From Phytohabitans aurantiacus (lineage in GTDB: Bacteria > Actinomycetota > Actinomycetes > Mycobacteriales > Micromonosporaceae), in assembly GCF_027923225.1 (NCBI RefSeq), contig NZ_BSDI01000013.1, forward strand, positions 258,371 to 322,370: 64,000 bases of DNA, read 5' to 3'. The stretch's first letter is position 1. Every line of letters starts with the position of its first letter. Both the position numbers and the translations under genes were made by a program. The notes below the pieces were generated by a model that was not told where the DNA came from, did not search any database, and saw only the letters and a program-made list of their open reading frames with translations. Below, piece by piece: positions 33,194 to 41,492 of this stretch.

Positions 33194-34921
33194 ATGAGAA
33201 TGAAAGTGGCCGCCGCCGCGGCCCTGGTACTCGTGGTCAGCGCCGCCTGCAGCAAGACCACCGAGGACGGCGAGGAGGTCGACCAGACCCGCACCGCCAC
33301 CGGCGTGATCGCCACCGACCCGAAGGACTCGCTGGGCCCCGCGGCCGAGGTGCCCGGTGCCACGAAGGGCGGCACCTTCACGGTCATCCGCGAGAACAAG
33401 ATCTCGCACCTCGACCCGCAGCGCGTCTACTCGTTCGCCGGCCTGATGAACGCGCCCCTGTACGCCCGGTCGCTCACCGCCTTCAAGGACGACGGCAAGG
33501 GCAAGCTGACGCTCGTCGGCGACCTCGCCGAGACCCCCGGCACGAACGTCAACAAGGACTGCAAGGTCTGGGAGTTCAAGGTCAAGGACGGGGTGAAGTT
33601 CGAGGACGGCAGCCCGATCACCTCCAAGGAGATCGCGTACGGCATCGCCCGCTCCTTCGATCCGGACCTGACCGGCGGTCCCACGTACGTGCAGGAGTGG
33701 CTGGCCGACACCGCCGACTACGACACCAAGTGGAACTTCAAGGCCAACAAGGCGTCGCTGCCACCGGGACTGACCACGCCGGACGCCAAGACGATCAAGT
33801 TCGAGTTCGCCAAGCCGCGGTGTGACCTGCCGTTCGCGCTGTCGCTGCCGTCGAGCGCGCCGCTGCCGCCCGCGAAGGACACCGGCGTCAACCTCGACAA
33901 CCAGCCGTTCTCGTCCGGCCCATACAAGATCACCAAGCACACGCCGGGCGTCGAGCTGGTGATGGAGCGCAACGAGCACTGGGACGCGAAGACCGACCCG
34001 GTCCGCCACCAGTACCCGGACAAGTTCGTGTGGAGCTTCGGCCCGGACCCGGACGCGGGCGCCAACCGGGTGATCGCCGACACCGGCGGCGACGCCGCCG
34101 CGCTCGCCTTCAATGGCGTGCCGTCCGCGCTGGTGTCCAAGGTGGAGGGCGACGCGGCGCTGAAGGGTCGCACGATCACCTCGCCGACCCCGTCGGCGTG
34201 GCGGCTCACCATCAACACCCAGCGGGTCACCGACCTGAGCATCCGGCAGGCGCTGAACTACGCGATCGACCGGCAGGGCCTCATCACCGTGTACGGCGGC
34301 ACGACCGTCGCGTCGCCGCTGACCACGCTCATGCCGCCCGCCACGATCGGCTACAAGGAGTACGACGCCTACCCCGCCGGGGCGACCGGCAACCCGGAGA
34401 AGGCCAAAGAGGTGCTCGCCGGCAAGGCGCCCGAGCTGGTGCTGGGTATCGGCGACGACTCCACCGAGCTGGGCACGCAGCTCAAGACGAACCTGGAGAA
34501 GGCCGGCTTCAAGATCACGGTGAGGACGATCCCGGCGGACGCCAAGCTCGACGAGACCAAGAAGAAGGACAACCCGTGGGACATCTGGCTGGACCAGTGG
34601 GCCGCCGACTGGCCCAGTGGCGCGGCGATCCTGCCGGTGCTCTTCGACGGCCGCTCGATCAAGGCTGAGGGCAACAGCAACACGTCCTACTTCAACAACG
34701 ACGCGATCAACACCGAGTTCGACCGCGTGCTCGCCATGGACCCGTCCGCCCAGGCGTCGGAGTGGTCCAAGATCGACGAGAAGATCATGAAGGAGCAGGC
34801 GCCCGCGGTGCCGCTGTTCGTAGAGGTGGCGTACTACGTGCACGGATCCAAGGCCGGCGGCGTCTTCATCTCCAGCGTCTTCGGGTACCCGGCGTTCGTG
34901 AACGCGTACGTCAAGCAGTAA
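33194..34921 (+). CDS. Peptide-binding lipoprotein of ABC importer, DppA/OppA-like
   Basis: 575 residues. A lipoprotein-type signal is present: MRMKVAAAAALVLVVSAAC, with Cys20 as the lipid site, though the lipobox (SAAC) is slightly off consensus. The SBP_bac_5 fold follows with GGTFTVIRENKISHLDP, a typical entry. LRVYS-like segments and RQALNYAIDRQGLITVYGG precede the hinge. It captures peptides outside the membrane and delivers them to the two permeases. It lies last in the operon, 15 bases after the DppB-type gene, with ribosome site AGGAGAG. A nested hairpin region follows. Confidence 0.93.
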   Translation: MRMKVAAAAALVLVVSAACSKTTEDGEEVDQTRTATGVIATDPKDSLGPAAEVPGATKGGTFTVIRENKISHLDPQRVYSFAGLMNAPLYARSLTAFKDDGKGKLTLVGDLAETPGTNVNKDCKVWEFKVKDGVKFEDGSPITSKEIAYGIARSFDPDLTGGPTYVQEWLADTADYDTKWNFKANKASLPPGLTTPDAKTIKFEFAKPRCDLPFALSLPSSAPLPPAKDTGVNLDNQPFSSGPYKITKHTPGVELVMERNEHWDAKTDPVRHQYPDKFVWSFGPDPDAGANRVIADTGGDAAALAFNGVPSALVSKVEGDAALKGRTITSPTPSAWRLTINTQRVTDLSIRQALNYAIDRQGLITVYGGTTVASPLTTLMPPATIGYKEYDAYPAGATGNPEKAKEVLAGKAPELVLGIGDDSTELGTQLKTNLEKAGFKITVRTIPADAKLDETKKKDNPWDIWLDQWAADWPSGAAILPVLFDGRSIKAEGNSNTSYFNNDAINTEFDRVLAMDPSAQASEWSKIDEKIMKEQAPAVPLFVEVAYYVHGSKAGGVFISSVFGYPAFVNAYVKQ

Positions 34922-34938
34922 TCACCCGCTGGATTTGA

Positions 34939-35090
34939 GCTACCGCGACGTCCGCCCCGCGCAAGACCGCTGCTCCCGCGGCCTCGCCCTTCGCGTCCCC
35001 ACGACCAACCCCGGACGGGGTTGATCGTGGATCGCGGACGGTGAGGCCGCGGGAGCAACGGGCCTGGACCGCGGCGGACGTCGCGGCAGC
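34939..35090. terminator. Nested hairpin region between convergent genes
   Basis: Three symmetric pairs of arms share one axis. The outer arms CCGCGACGTCCGCC (34943-34956) and exact complement 35073-35086 extend with one mismatch to 34939 and 35090. The middle arms TGCTCCCGCGGCCTC (34971-34985) and 35043-35057 match 15 of 15. The inner arms CCACGACCAACCCCG (34999-35013) and 35016-35030 match 14 of 15. Probably a bidirectional terminator, but far larger than usual. Confidence 0.75.
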
Positions 35091-35106
35091 CCATCTCCAA
35101 AGCTCT

Positions 35107-37215
35107 CTAGATGTTGCGCCGGAGGAAGTCGAGCTCCAAGGCGAGCAGCTTCTCGGCCACGCCGCCGGCCGCCATGTGGGTCGCCCCGGTCAGCGGGATC
35201 ACCGAGTGCGGGCGGCCAGCCGTCAGCAGAGCCGCCGACAGGCGCAGGGTGTGCGCGGCCACCACGTTGTCGTCGGCGAGCCCGTGGATCAGCAGCAGCG
35301 GCCGGGTCACGTCGGACGGTTCGGCCGCCAGTTCGACCAGCGAGTGGTGCGCGTACACGTCGGAGTTCTCCTCGGGCAGTCCCAGGTAGCGCTCGGTGTA
35401 CGCGGTGTCGTACAGGTGCCAGTCGGTCACCGGCGCACCGGCGATGCCGCACTTGAAGAGGTCGGGCCTGCGCAGTACGGCCAGGCCGGCAAGCCAACCG
35501 CCGAACGACCAGCCCCGGACGGCAACCCGGTCGAGGTCGAGGTCGGTGTGCTTGCCCGCGAGCGCGGCCAGCGCATCGACCTGGTCGGTGAGCGCCACGT
35601 CGGCCACCCGCCGGTGGATCACCTTCTCGAACGAGGGCGCCACACCCGGGGTGCCCCGGTTGTCGACGGTCACCACCGCGAAACCGGCATCGGCCCACCA
35701 CTGCCGCTCCAGCCAGCGCGAGCGCGCGGTCACCACCTCCTGGTGACCCGGCCCGCCGTACACGTCCAGCAGCACCGGCAGCCGCCGGCCGCTCACGTGA
35801 CTGCGCGGGTAGACCACTGCGGTGGGAAGCCTGCGGTCGGTGACCCGCTCCAGGGCGGGCCTCGGCGCGTACGGCGGCTTGGCGGCCAGCGACGCCAGCC
35901 CGGCCACCTGCTTCTCTCCCCGCCAAACCGTCCACTGTGTACCGGCGTGGTCGAGCGAGGCGGTGCCGATCACCACGACGTCGCCGCCAACGGCGCCGAA
36001 GTGCCAGCCCGGCGCCGTGGTCAGCGGGCGGATCTCGGCGCCGCCCCCGCCGATCGCGGTGCGCACGCGGTACAGGTGCTGCTCGCTCGGCTCGCCCTCG
36101 CTCGCCTCGACCAGCAGGTCAGGTGATCCGGAGCCGCCGGACATCCGGCCCACCACCCGGCGCACGTACAGCGACGGCGGCGTCAGCAGCGTGCCGTCCG
36201 CGAACAGGCAGCGCGCGTCGTACCCGTCATGCGCCAGCTCGCCGCCCACCAGTACCCGGCCGTCGGGCAGGTGGCTGGGCGTACCGGCGACAGGCTCCAC
36301 CCAGCGCGGGTCGGCCAGCTCGGCGTGCACCTGGGTCTCGCCGGTGCGCGGGTCGACCGAGAGCACGAGGCCGTGCTGCTGGAGGCGGCGCAGCACCGTG
36401 ATCAGCGGGCCACCCTCGGCCCAGTGCACCGACACCAGGTACGGGTAGGTCTCGCGGTCCCAATGCACGTCGACCCAGCCGCCGTCGAGGTCGAGCAGGT
36501 GCAGCGTGACCTCGGCGTTCGCGGCGCCGGCATGCGGGTACGCCACGGACGTCGGGTCCTGCTCGGGGCGGGCCGGGTCGTGCAGGTGCCAGCGCGGCAC
36601 CCGGGATTCGTCGACCCGTGCGGCCAGGACCGAGCGGCCGTCGGGCGCCCACCAGTACCCGCGGAACCGGTCGAGCTCCTCGGCGGCGATGAACTCCGCG
36701 AGCCCCCACGTGACGCCGCCCTGCTCGCCGGCCAGCATGGCGTCGGTGCCGTCCGGGTGCACGACGTGCAGGGCGCCACCGGTGACGTACGCGATGCGCG
36801 TGCCCGTGGGATCCGGCCGGGGATCGACGACCGGGCCGGCGGTGGCGACCTCGGTCACCTCGCCCCGCGCCAGGTCAGCCCGGAAGAGCCGTCCGGCCAG
36901 CGGAAACGTGCAGACTCGCGCGGCGTTGTCGGTCGCGTACGAGCCGATGCCGGCGGCGGAGAGCCGCAGCCTCTCGCGCAGCGCGCGCTCCTCGGCCGGC
37001 AGGTCCTCCTCGACGCCGGCGAGCAGCGCCGCCGGGTCGGCGACGAGCCGCTCGGACGCTGTGCCCACATCGAGCACCCAGAGGGCGTCGGCCGTCGCTT
37101 CTGGGCCGTCTGACCTGAGAAAAACCACCCGCGAGCCGTCACTCGCGACGCTCACCGCCCGCGGTGCGCCGCGAGTGAACCGGCGGGTACGCGCTGCCAG
37201 CTCTGGATACTCCAC
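35107..37215 (-). CDS. S9 family prolyl oligopeptidase/dipeptidyl peptidase IV-like
   Basis: 702 residues from GTG 37215. The N-terminal two-thirds is the DPP-IV-type beta-propeller, including GYWWAPDGRSVLAARVDESRV and the GLAEFIAAEELDR acidic pair that holds the peptide N-terminus. The catalytic alpha/beta-hydrolase domain has GWSFGG with Ser570, Asp648 or 649 in LADDN and His680 in ATHM. There is no signal peptide, so the enzyme should act in the cytosol. It removes dipeptides from peptide N-termini, usually after Pro or Ala. It faces a complete peptide importer, a natural functional pair. Confidence 0.93.
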   Translation of the reverse strand: MEYPELAARTRRFTRGAPRAVSVASDGSRVVFLRSDGPEATADALWVLDVGTASERLVADPAALLAGVEEDLPAEERALRERLRLSAAGIGSYATDNAARVCTFPLAGRLFRADLARGEVTEVATAGPVVDPRPDPTGTRIAYVTGGALHVVHPDGTDAMLAGEQGGVTWGLAEFIAAEELDRFRGYWWAPDGRSVLAARVDESRVPRWHLHDPARPEQDPTSVAYPHAGAANAEVTLHLLDLDGGWVDVHWDRETYPYLVSVHWAEGGPLITVLRRLQQHGLVLSVDPRTGETQVHAELADPRWVEPVAGTPSHLPDGRVLVGGELAHDGYDARCLFADGTLLTPPSLYVRRVVGRMSGGSGSPDLLVEASEGEPSEQHLYRVRTAIGGGGAEIRPLTTAPGWHFGAVGGDVVVIGTASLDHAGTQWTVWRGEKQVAGLASLAAKPPYAPRPALERVTDRRLPTAVVYPRSHVSGRRLPVLLDVYGGPGHQEVVTARSRWLERQWWADAGFAVVTVDNRGTPGVAPSFEKVIHRRVADVALTDQVDALAALAGKHTDLDLDRVAVRGWSFGGWLAGLAVLRRPDLFKCGIAGAPVTDWHLYDTAYTERYLGLPEENSDVYAHHSLVELAAEPSDVTRPLLLIHGLADDNVVAAHTLRLSAALLTAGRPHSVIPLTGATHMAAGGVAEKLLALELDFLRRNI

Positions 37216-37314
37216 ACTTTGGATCGTAGATCCGGGACGCCCCAGCGCCCGACCGCCACGGGCGTGTCTGCCCGGAACGTGGTGATCTCTATGCGCGCGC
37301 GTAGAGTGACGCGG

Positions 37315-38175
37315 GTGGCACGACGACTGATGCTGGTGCACGCTCACCCCGACGACGAGACTGTCGGCACCGGCGCGACCATGGCCCTCTACGCCGCCGC
37401 CGGCGTCGAGGTCACGCTCGTGACCTGCACGCTCGGTGAAGAGGGCGAGATCCACGTTCCCGAGCTGGAGCTGCTGGGGCCGGCCGAGGCCGACCAGCTC
37501 GGCGGCTACCGCCTGGCCGAGCTCGACGCCGCGTGCGCCGCGCTGGGCATCACCGACCGCCGCTTCCTCGGCGGCGCCGGGCGCTACCGCGATTCGGGCA
37601 TGATGGGCCTCGAAACCAACAAACACCCACGCAGCTTCTGGCAGGCCGACGTCGAGGAAGGCGCCGGCCACCTGCTCGAAATCATGCGCGAGGTACGCCC
37701 GCAGGTGCTGGTCACGTACGACGAAAACGGGTTCTACGGGCACCCCGACCACATCCAGGCGCACCGGGTAGCGATGCGCGCGGCCGAGCTGGCCACCGCC
37801 GAGGGCTTCGGCCCCGCCAAGATCTACTGGACGGCGATGCCGAAGAGCGTGCTCGAAGCCGGCATCAGCGCGTTCGCGCAGTCGAGCAACAACCCGTTCG
37901 AGGGCATCGAGCGCATCGAAGACTTCCCGTTCGGCACACCAGACGAGAAGATCGCCGCCCGGATCGACGGCACCGACCAGCACGAGGCGAAGGTGGCGGC
38001 CATGCGGGCGCACGCCACCCAGATCCCGGACACCTCCTGGCTGTACTCCATCGCCGGCAACTTCGGCAGCGAGTTCATGGGCGTCGAGTACTACACCCTG
38101 GCCGCAGGCCAGAAGGGCCCCGGCGACGGCCCGTACGGCTGGGAGAGCGACCTTTTCGCCGGCCTGCCGGTATGA
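37315..38175 (+). CDS. mshB: N-acetyl-GlcN-Ins deacetylase MshB (mycothiol synthesis)
   Basis: 286 residues from GTG 37315; ATG 37291 is an alternative. Zinc ligands lie in HAHPDDE near the start and in YGHPDHIQAHR (about 140). The MshB-specific stretches VTCTLGEEGEI, LGGYRLAELDAAC and FLGGAGRYRDSGMMG are conserved. MshB removes acetate from the 1-O-glucosaminyl-inositol precursor, step two of mycothiol synthesis, a thiol restricted to actinobacteria. The stop overlaps the next start (ATGA). Confidence 0.93.
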   Translation: MARRLMLVHAHPDDETVGTGATMALYAAAGVEVTLVTCTLGEEGEIHVPELELLGPAEADQLGGYRLAELDAACAALGITDRRFLGGAGRYRDSGMMGLETNKHPRSFWQADVEEGAGHLLEIMREVRPQVLVTYDENGFYGHPDHIQAHRVAMRAAELATAEGFGPAKIYWTAMPKSVLEAGISAFAQSSNNPFEGIERIEDFPFGTPDEKIAARIDGTDQHEAKVAAMRAHATQIPDTSWLYSIAGNFGSEFMGVEYYTLAAGQKGPGDGPYGWESDLFAGLPV

Positions 38176-38771
38176 GTTTGTCCAGTACGCCCGTCGCCGA
38201 TTCGGTTCCGTCGCGGTTCGCGCCGATGGCCGACACGGCGCTGCGGGTGGCGGGCGGGGCTCTGCGGGTGGCGGGCGGGGTGATCGCGGTACTCGCCGCG
38301 GTGCTGACGGCCGTGCTCGAGTTGCTGCTCGCCGCGGTACGTGTCGGCGGTGAACTGGTCGGCATCTCCATCGTGGTGGCGGTGGCTGGCAACCTGGCAC
38401 TGGGCTGGTTCGCCTACACCACCGTCGGACGGAAGTGGGCGATCGCGCTGCCCGCGACGGCGTGGCTCGCCGTGATGCTGGTCGCGTCCGGCCGTACCGC
38501 CGAGGGCGACCTCCTGCTCGTGGGCCCTTCGGGCGGCAAGGTCATCGATGGCAACAGCTGGGTCGGGATCACAATGATCTTCGGCGGCGCCATAGCGTAC
38601 GCAATGGCCGCCTTCCGCCTAATGCTCATGCCACCCCCCACCCCGCCCCCTTCACCCCCCGCGGCGCCCGCGCCCCCCGCAGCGTCCGCGCCCCCTGCGG
38701 CGGCGCCCGCGTCCGCGCCGCCCGCGCCGTCCCCTCCTCCCGCCGATCAAGGGCAAAAGCACGCGCTTTGA
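38172..38771 (+). CDS. Small membrane protein with Pro/Ala tail ending inside a repeat element
   Basis: 199 residues from ATG 38172, overlapping the mshB stop. After a short N-terminus come repeated ALRVAGG units (a 21-base duplication at about 38240) and about four hydrophobic segments (VIAVLAAVLTAVLELLLAAV, LVGISIVVAVAGNLALGWF, WAIALPATAWLAVMLVA and ITMIFGGAIAYAMAAFRLML). The tail from residue 155 is nearly all Pro and Ala. The final residues DQGQKHAL and the stop are encoded by copy D of the dispersed element. MshB-linked membrane proteins of this type occur in related actinomycetes, but I can assign no role. Confidence 0.7.
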   Translation: MSLSSTPVADSVPSRFAPMADTALRVAGGALRVAGGVIAVLAAVLTAVLELLLAAVRVGGELVGISIVVAVAGNLALGWFAYTTVGRKWAIALPATAWLAVMLVASGRTAEGDLLLVGPSGGKVIDGNSWVGITMIFGGAIAYAMAAFRLMLMPPPTPPPSPPAAPAPPAASAPPAAAPASAPPAPSPPPADQGQKHAL

Positions 38772-38820
38772 TCTCTTTTCCGCGTGCATTCGCCCTTGAT
38801 CGATGCGAAAGCCCTTGATC
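38745..38820 (-). repeat. Dispersed 3' element, copy D (within 3' end of gene)
   Basis: Full copy in minus orientation. The core is 38745-38801, with loop CGCTTTGATCTCTTTTC, and the outer CTTGATC box ends at 38820. Its first 27 bases are translated as the last eight residues and stop codon of the gene ending at 38771. Confidence 0.85.
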
Positions 38821-38920
38821 GGCGCGTTGCCGCGCGGCGTAGTCGGCGGTTTACTCGTGATGCCTGGCGGATTCTCTGGCCGCGCGGTAAATGGAGAGGT
38901 AACGCTTCGGGGAGGTTGAG

Positions 38921-39385
38921 ATGAAGGATCGTTGGCTGCCGGTCGGCGTGCTCGCGGGCGTGCTGTTCGCGGTCAACGTGGCGGCCCGCCTGGTCGCCCG
39001 CTTCGCGTTCGACAGCGACACCGAGGCCCAGGATCGGGCCTCGCTGGTCATGTTCGTCGTGATCGGGCTGATCCTCGCCACGATGGCGTTCATCTGGGGC
39101 CGGCGATACCCAGCCAGCCGGTGGATCGCCGACATCGGCGCCGCCGTCATCGTCGCGATGCTGCTGACGATCTTCGTCGGGCCCTTCATCAGCGGGGATA
39201 CGCCGTTCGAGGGCGGGGCCGGTGACTTCTTCTCGCAGGTCTGGCTGTACTGCGGCTTCTCCATCGGCGGCGCGCTCGTCGGCTTCATGATCCTCACGAC
39301 GCTGGGGTGGGACTACCGCTCGCAGTCGCTGAAGCGTTTCGCGGAGACCAAGATGGCCAAGCCTCGCCGCACCGTCCGCCGCTGA
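38921..39385 (+). CDS. Predicted membrane protein, three to four helices
   Basis: 154 residues with a good GGGGAGG ribosome site. Hydrophobic segments: WLPVGVLAGVLFAVNVAARLVA, LVMFVVIGLILATMAFIWG, WIADIGAAVIVAMLLTIFVGPFI and VWLYCGFSIGGALVGFMILTTL. A basic C-terminus (KRFAETKMAKPRRTVRR) should lie in the cytosol. No known domain is recognised. Codon use is like its neighbours. Confidence 0.75.
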   Translation: MKDRWLPVGVLAGVLFAVNVAARLVARFAFDSDTEAQDRASLVMFVVIGLILATMAFIWGRRYPASRWIADIGAAVIVAMLLTIFVGPFISGDTPFEGGAGDFFSQVWLYCGFSIGGALVGFMILTTLGWDYRSQSLKRFAETKMAKPRRTVRR

Positions 39386-39645
39386 CCGTCCGCCGATCTC
39401 GGCCGGTCGCCCGGCTCATCGCTGCCGCGCGCAGCGGTATGGGTGAAATGCGCCGGGGTGCTTCCGGGGCGCCCGGCCGTCGGGACCGGGCGAGTTGGCT
39501 ATGCGGCGATTGTCCGATAACGCCGCTACGGCCGTATCGAGGCGCCGCTGAGTGGGGGCGTGTTCGGGTCAGCGCCGTAGGGGTCGCCCGGCGTGCGGCG
39601 CCGCTGCGTGTTCCGCTGCCGTGTCTGCGCGGCCTTCGCCGCGTC

Positions 39646-39720
39646 GATCAAGGCCATCTGCATGGATCAAGGGCGAATGCACGCGGAAAGAGATCGAAGC
39701 ATGTGCGTTTGCCCTTGATC
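39646..39720 (+). repeat. Dispersed 3' element, copy E
   Basis: Full copy in plus orientation. The outer box GATCAAGG is at 39646 and the core at 39665-39720, with loop GGAAAGAGATCGAAGCA (one A shorter than consensus). The polarity matches an element downstream of the minus-strand GNAT gene, though about 410 bases from it. Confidence 0.8.
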
Positions 39721-39906
39721 GGCGTGTGGGGCGTGGCGACACGCCGTGCCTGGCTGGCCTGGGGGCGGACGCGCGCGGAAGAGAGATCCAATCACGTGCG
39801 TTCGCCCTTGATCGGCGTGTGGGGCGTGGCGACACGCCGTGCCTGGCTGGCCTGGGAGCGGACGCACGCGGGGAAGAGATCCAACCGCGTGCATTCGGCC
39901 TTGATC
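39721..39906 (+). repeat. Two 93-bp tandem units carrying half elements F and G
   Basis: The terminal GATC of elements E, F and G ends at 39720, 39813 and 39906, exactly 93 bases apart. Each unit begins GGCGTGTGGGGCGTGGCGAC, continues into ACACGCCGTGCCTGGCTGG, and ends with the loop and right arm of the dispersed element. The left arm has decayed to GGGCGGACGC or GAGCGGACGC. Copies differ at only a few positions, so the duplication is recent. Confidence 0.85.
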
Positions 39907-39914
39907 GGCGGAAG

Positions 39915-40142
39915 GGGCGCGGGCGCGGCGGGAGGGGCGGCGCGCCGAGAGCGGGGCGCGGGGTGCGCGGGCGGCGCGCGAGGCGCGGACGGCGCGCCCC
40001 AGAGCGGCGAGCAGGCGCGGGGTGCCCGGGTGGCCCGGGGTGCCCGGGTGGCGCGAGGTGCGCGGGCGGTGCGGGCGGGGTGTGTGGGCGGCGCGGGGTG
40101 TGCGGGGTGTGGGTGGTGTGGGGATGTGATTACGGGGGTGGG
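39915..40142 (+). repeat. G-rich low-complexity tract
   Basis: About 230 bases of the plus strand made largely of G, with C and T, in irregular units such as GGGTGCCCGGGTGGC and GGGTGTGTGGGCGGC. Many runs of three or more G make quadruplex formation possible. The tract runs up to and over the stop of the minus-strand GNAT gene, whose final residues TPPPP it encodes. Confidence 0.7.
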
Positions 40143-41074
40143 GGTGTGCGGGTTAGGTAGGCGTGGTGGGTGGTGAAGCCCAGTCGGGTGTAGAGGGCGA
40201 CCGCCGCTGTGTTGCGCTCCTCGACCTGGAGGAAGGCTCGCGGCACGCCCAACTCGGCGGCCCAGCTCGACAGGGCGCCGATGACCTGCTGGGCCAGGCC
40301 GCGGCGGCGGGCCTCGGGGACGACCTCGATCAGCGAGAGCCCCAGCCATCGCCGGTCGGCGGTGACGGCGCCGCGTCCTATCGCGATCAGGTCGCCCGGC
40401 TGGCCGTACACGTGTGCGAAGCGGACCTCGGGCACCGCGGTCAGGATGTGAACGGCGGCGTCCGGGAGGCCGCTCTTTCTGGCGCCCGCGACCCGCAGCC
40501 ATCCCTCGGTGGGCGTGGTGGCGAGGTCGACCTCGATTGTGCTGGCGATCGCCGGGAGGGGCGCGGTCTGGACGAGCGTGAGCGGGCGGGCGCCCCAGCC
40601 GCGCGCGTCGAGCGCCGCACCGACCGGCGCGGCCAGCGGCAGGGGTGTGTTGATCAGAGGGGGTTGCCCGCGCTCGGCGTACCAGCGCTCGATCGCGTCG
40701 ATGGCCGCCTCCAGTGGGCGGTCGGGGTCGCCGATCGGGAGCGCGGAGTTGGCCCGGCCGGTCCAGCCGTCGGCCGCGCGCAGCAGCCACTCGCCGAGCC
40801 GGTCCTGGACGGGCGCGGGCCAGGTCTCGTTGGATGCCAGTTCAAGGGCCACGACGTCCGCCGCGTTCGGCCGCCGCGACGGTGGCACCCGCTTGGCGCG
40901 GTGGATCTCATCAAGTGGTACGCGGAGCGGGCCGTTCTTGGTGGCCAGAGTGAGATCGGTCTCCGACACCTCGATCAGCTCGCCCAGCGCGTCGGAGTAG
41001 AGCGGACGATTGTTACGAGTACCGACAATTCGCCGCACCACGACTCGGTGTCCCACATCCTGCCGCCGGAGCAC
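40130..41074 (-). CDS. GNAT-family N-acetyltransferase with N-terminal SH3-like domain
   Basis: 314 residues from GTG 41074. The N-terminal 65 residues (HRVVVRRIVG, SDALGELIEV, GPLRVPLDEIHRAKRVP) look like a small beta-barrel domain. Two acetyltransferase-like halves follow. The C-terminal GNAT core has the acetyl-CoA motif VVPEARRRGLAQQVIGAL at about 245-262, then RAFLQVEERNTAAVALYTRLGF. The substrate is unknown. This fusion is common just upstream of, and divergent from, fdxA in actinomycetes. Confidence 0.85.
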   Translation of the reverse strand: MLRRQDVGHRVVVRRIVGTRNNRPLYSDALGELIEVSETDLTLATKNGPLRVPLDEIHRAKRVPPSRRPNAADVVALELASNETWPAPVQDRLGEWLLRAADGWTGRANSALPIGDPDRPLEAAIDAIERWYAERGQPPLINTPLPLAAPVGAALDARGWGARPLTLVQTAPLPAIASTIEVDLATTPTEGWLRVAGARKSGLPDAAVHILTAVPEVRFAHVYGQPGDLIAIGRGAVTADRRWLGLSLIEVVPEARRRGLAQQVIGALSSWAAELGVPRAFLQVEERNTAAVALYTRLGFTTHHAYLTRTPPPP

Positions 41075-41165
41075 TTTCCACCCCCTCTCCGGCGAGATAC
41101 TAGGCTCCTAGAAGCTGCGGAGAAGTACGGCAGTGCCTGCAGTGCGCTTGCGGAGAGGAAGACCC

Positions 41166-41492
41166 GTGACCTACATCATCGCCGAGCCGTGCGTTGATCT
41201 GCTCGACAAGGCATGCATTGAGGAGTGCCCGGTCGACTGCATCTACGAGGGCAACCGGATGCTCTACATCCACCCCGATGAGTGTGTCGACTGCGGGGCC
41301 TGTGAGCCGGTCTGCCCGGTCGAGGCGATCTTCTACGAAGACGACGTGCCCGAGCAGTGGAAGGACTACACCGGGGCGAATTACGAGTTCTTCGAAGACC
41401 TCGGCTCTCCCGGCGGCGCCTCCAAGATCGGCAAGGTGGAGAAGGACGCGACGTTCGTCGCGGCTCAGCCACCGCGCGAGGAAGCCCACTGA
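41166..41492 (+). CDS. fdxA: 7Fe ferredoxin FdxA
   Basis: 108 residues from GTG 41166, with GAGAGGA upstream. MTYIIAEPCVDLLDKACIEECP provides ligands for the [3Fe-4S] cluster, and CVDCGACEPVCPVEAI binds the [4Fe-4S] cluster. The C-terminal PGGASKIGKVEKD tail is typical of actinobacterial FdxA. It is a soluble one-electron carrier. Its stop overlaps the proposed CTG start of dapC. Confidence 0.95.
   Translation: MTYIIAEPCVDLLDKACIEECPVDCIYEGNRMLYIHPDECVDCGACEPVCPVEAIFYEDDVPEQWKDYTGANYEFFEDLGSPGGASKIGKVEKDATFVAAQPPREEAH

Larger units (their letters stand above)
39386..40129. other. 744-base repeat-rich intergenic region
   Basis: Between convergent genes. 39386-39645 shows nothing recognisable. 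39646-39720 is a full dispersed element. 39721-39906 is two 93-bp tandem units each carrying a half element. From 39915 it becomes an extremely G-rich low-complexity tract running into the next gene's 3' end. No gene is supported here. Confidence 0.7.

Noticed and set aside
39646..39906. Possible CRISPR array
   Set aside because: The 93-bp units are near-identical throughout, with no unique spacers of constant length and no cas genes nearby.
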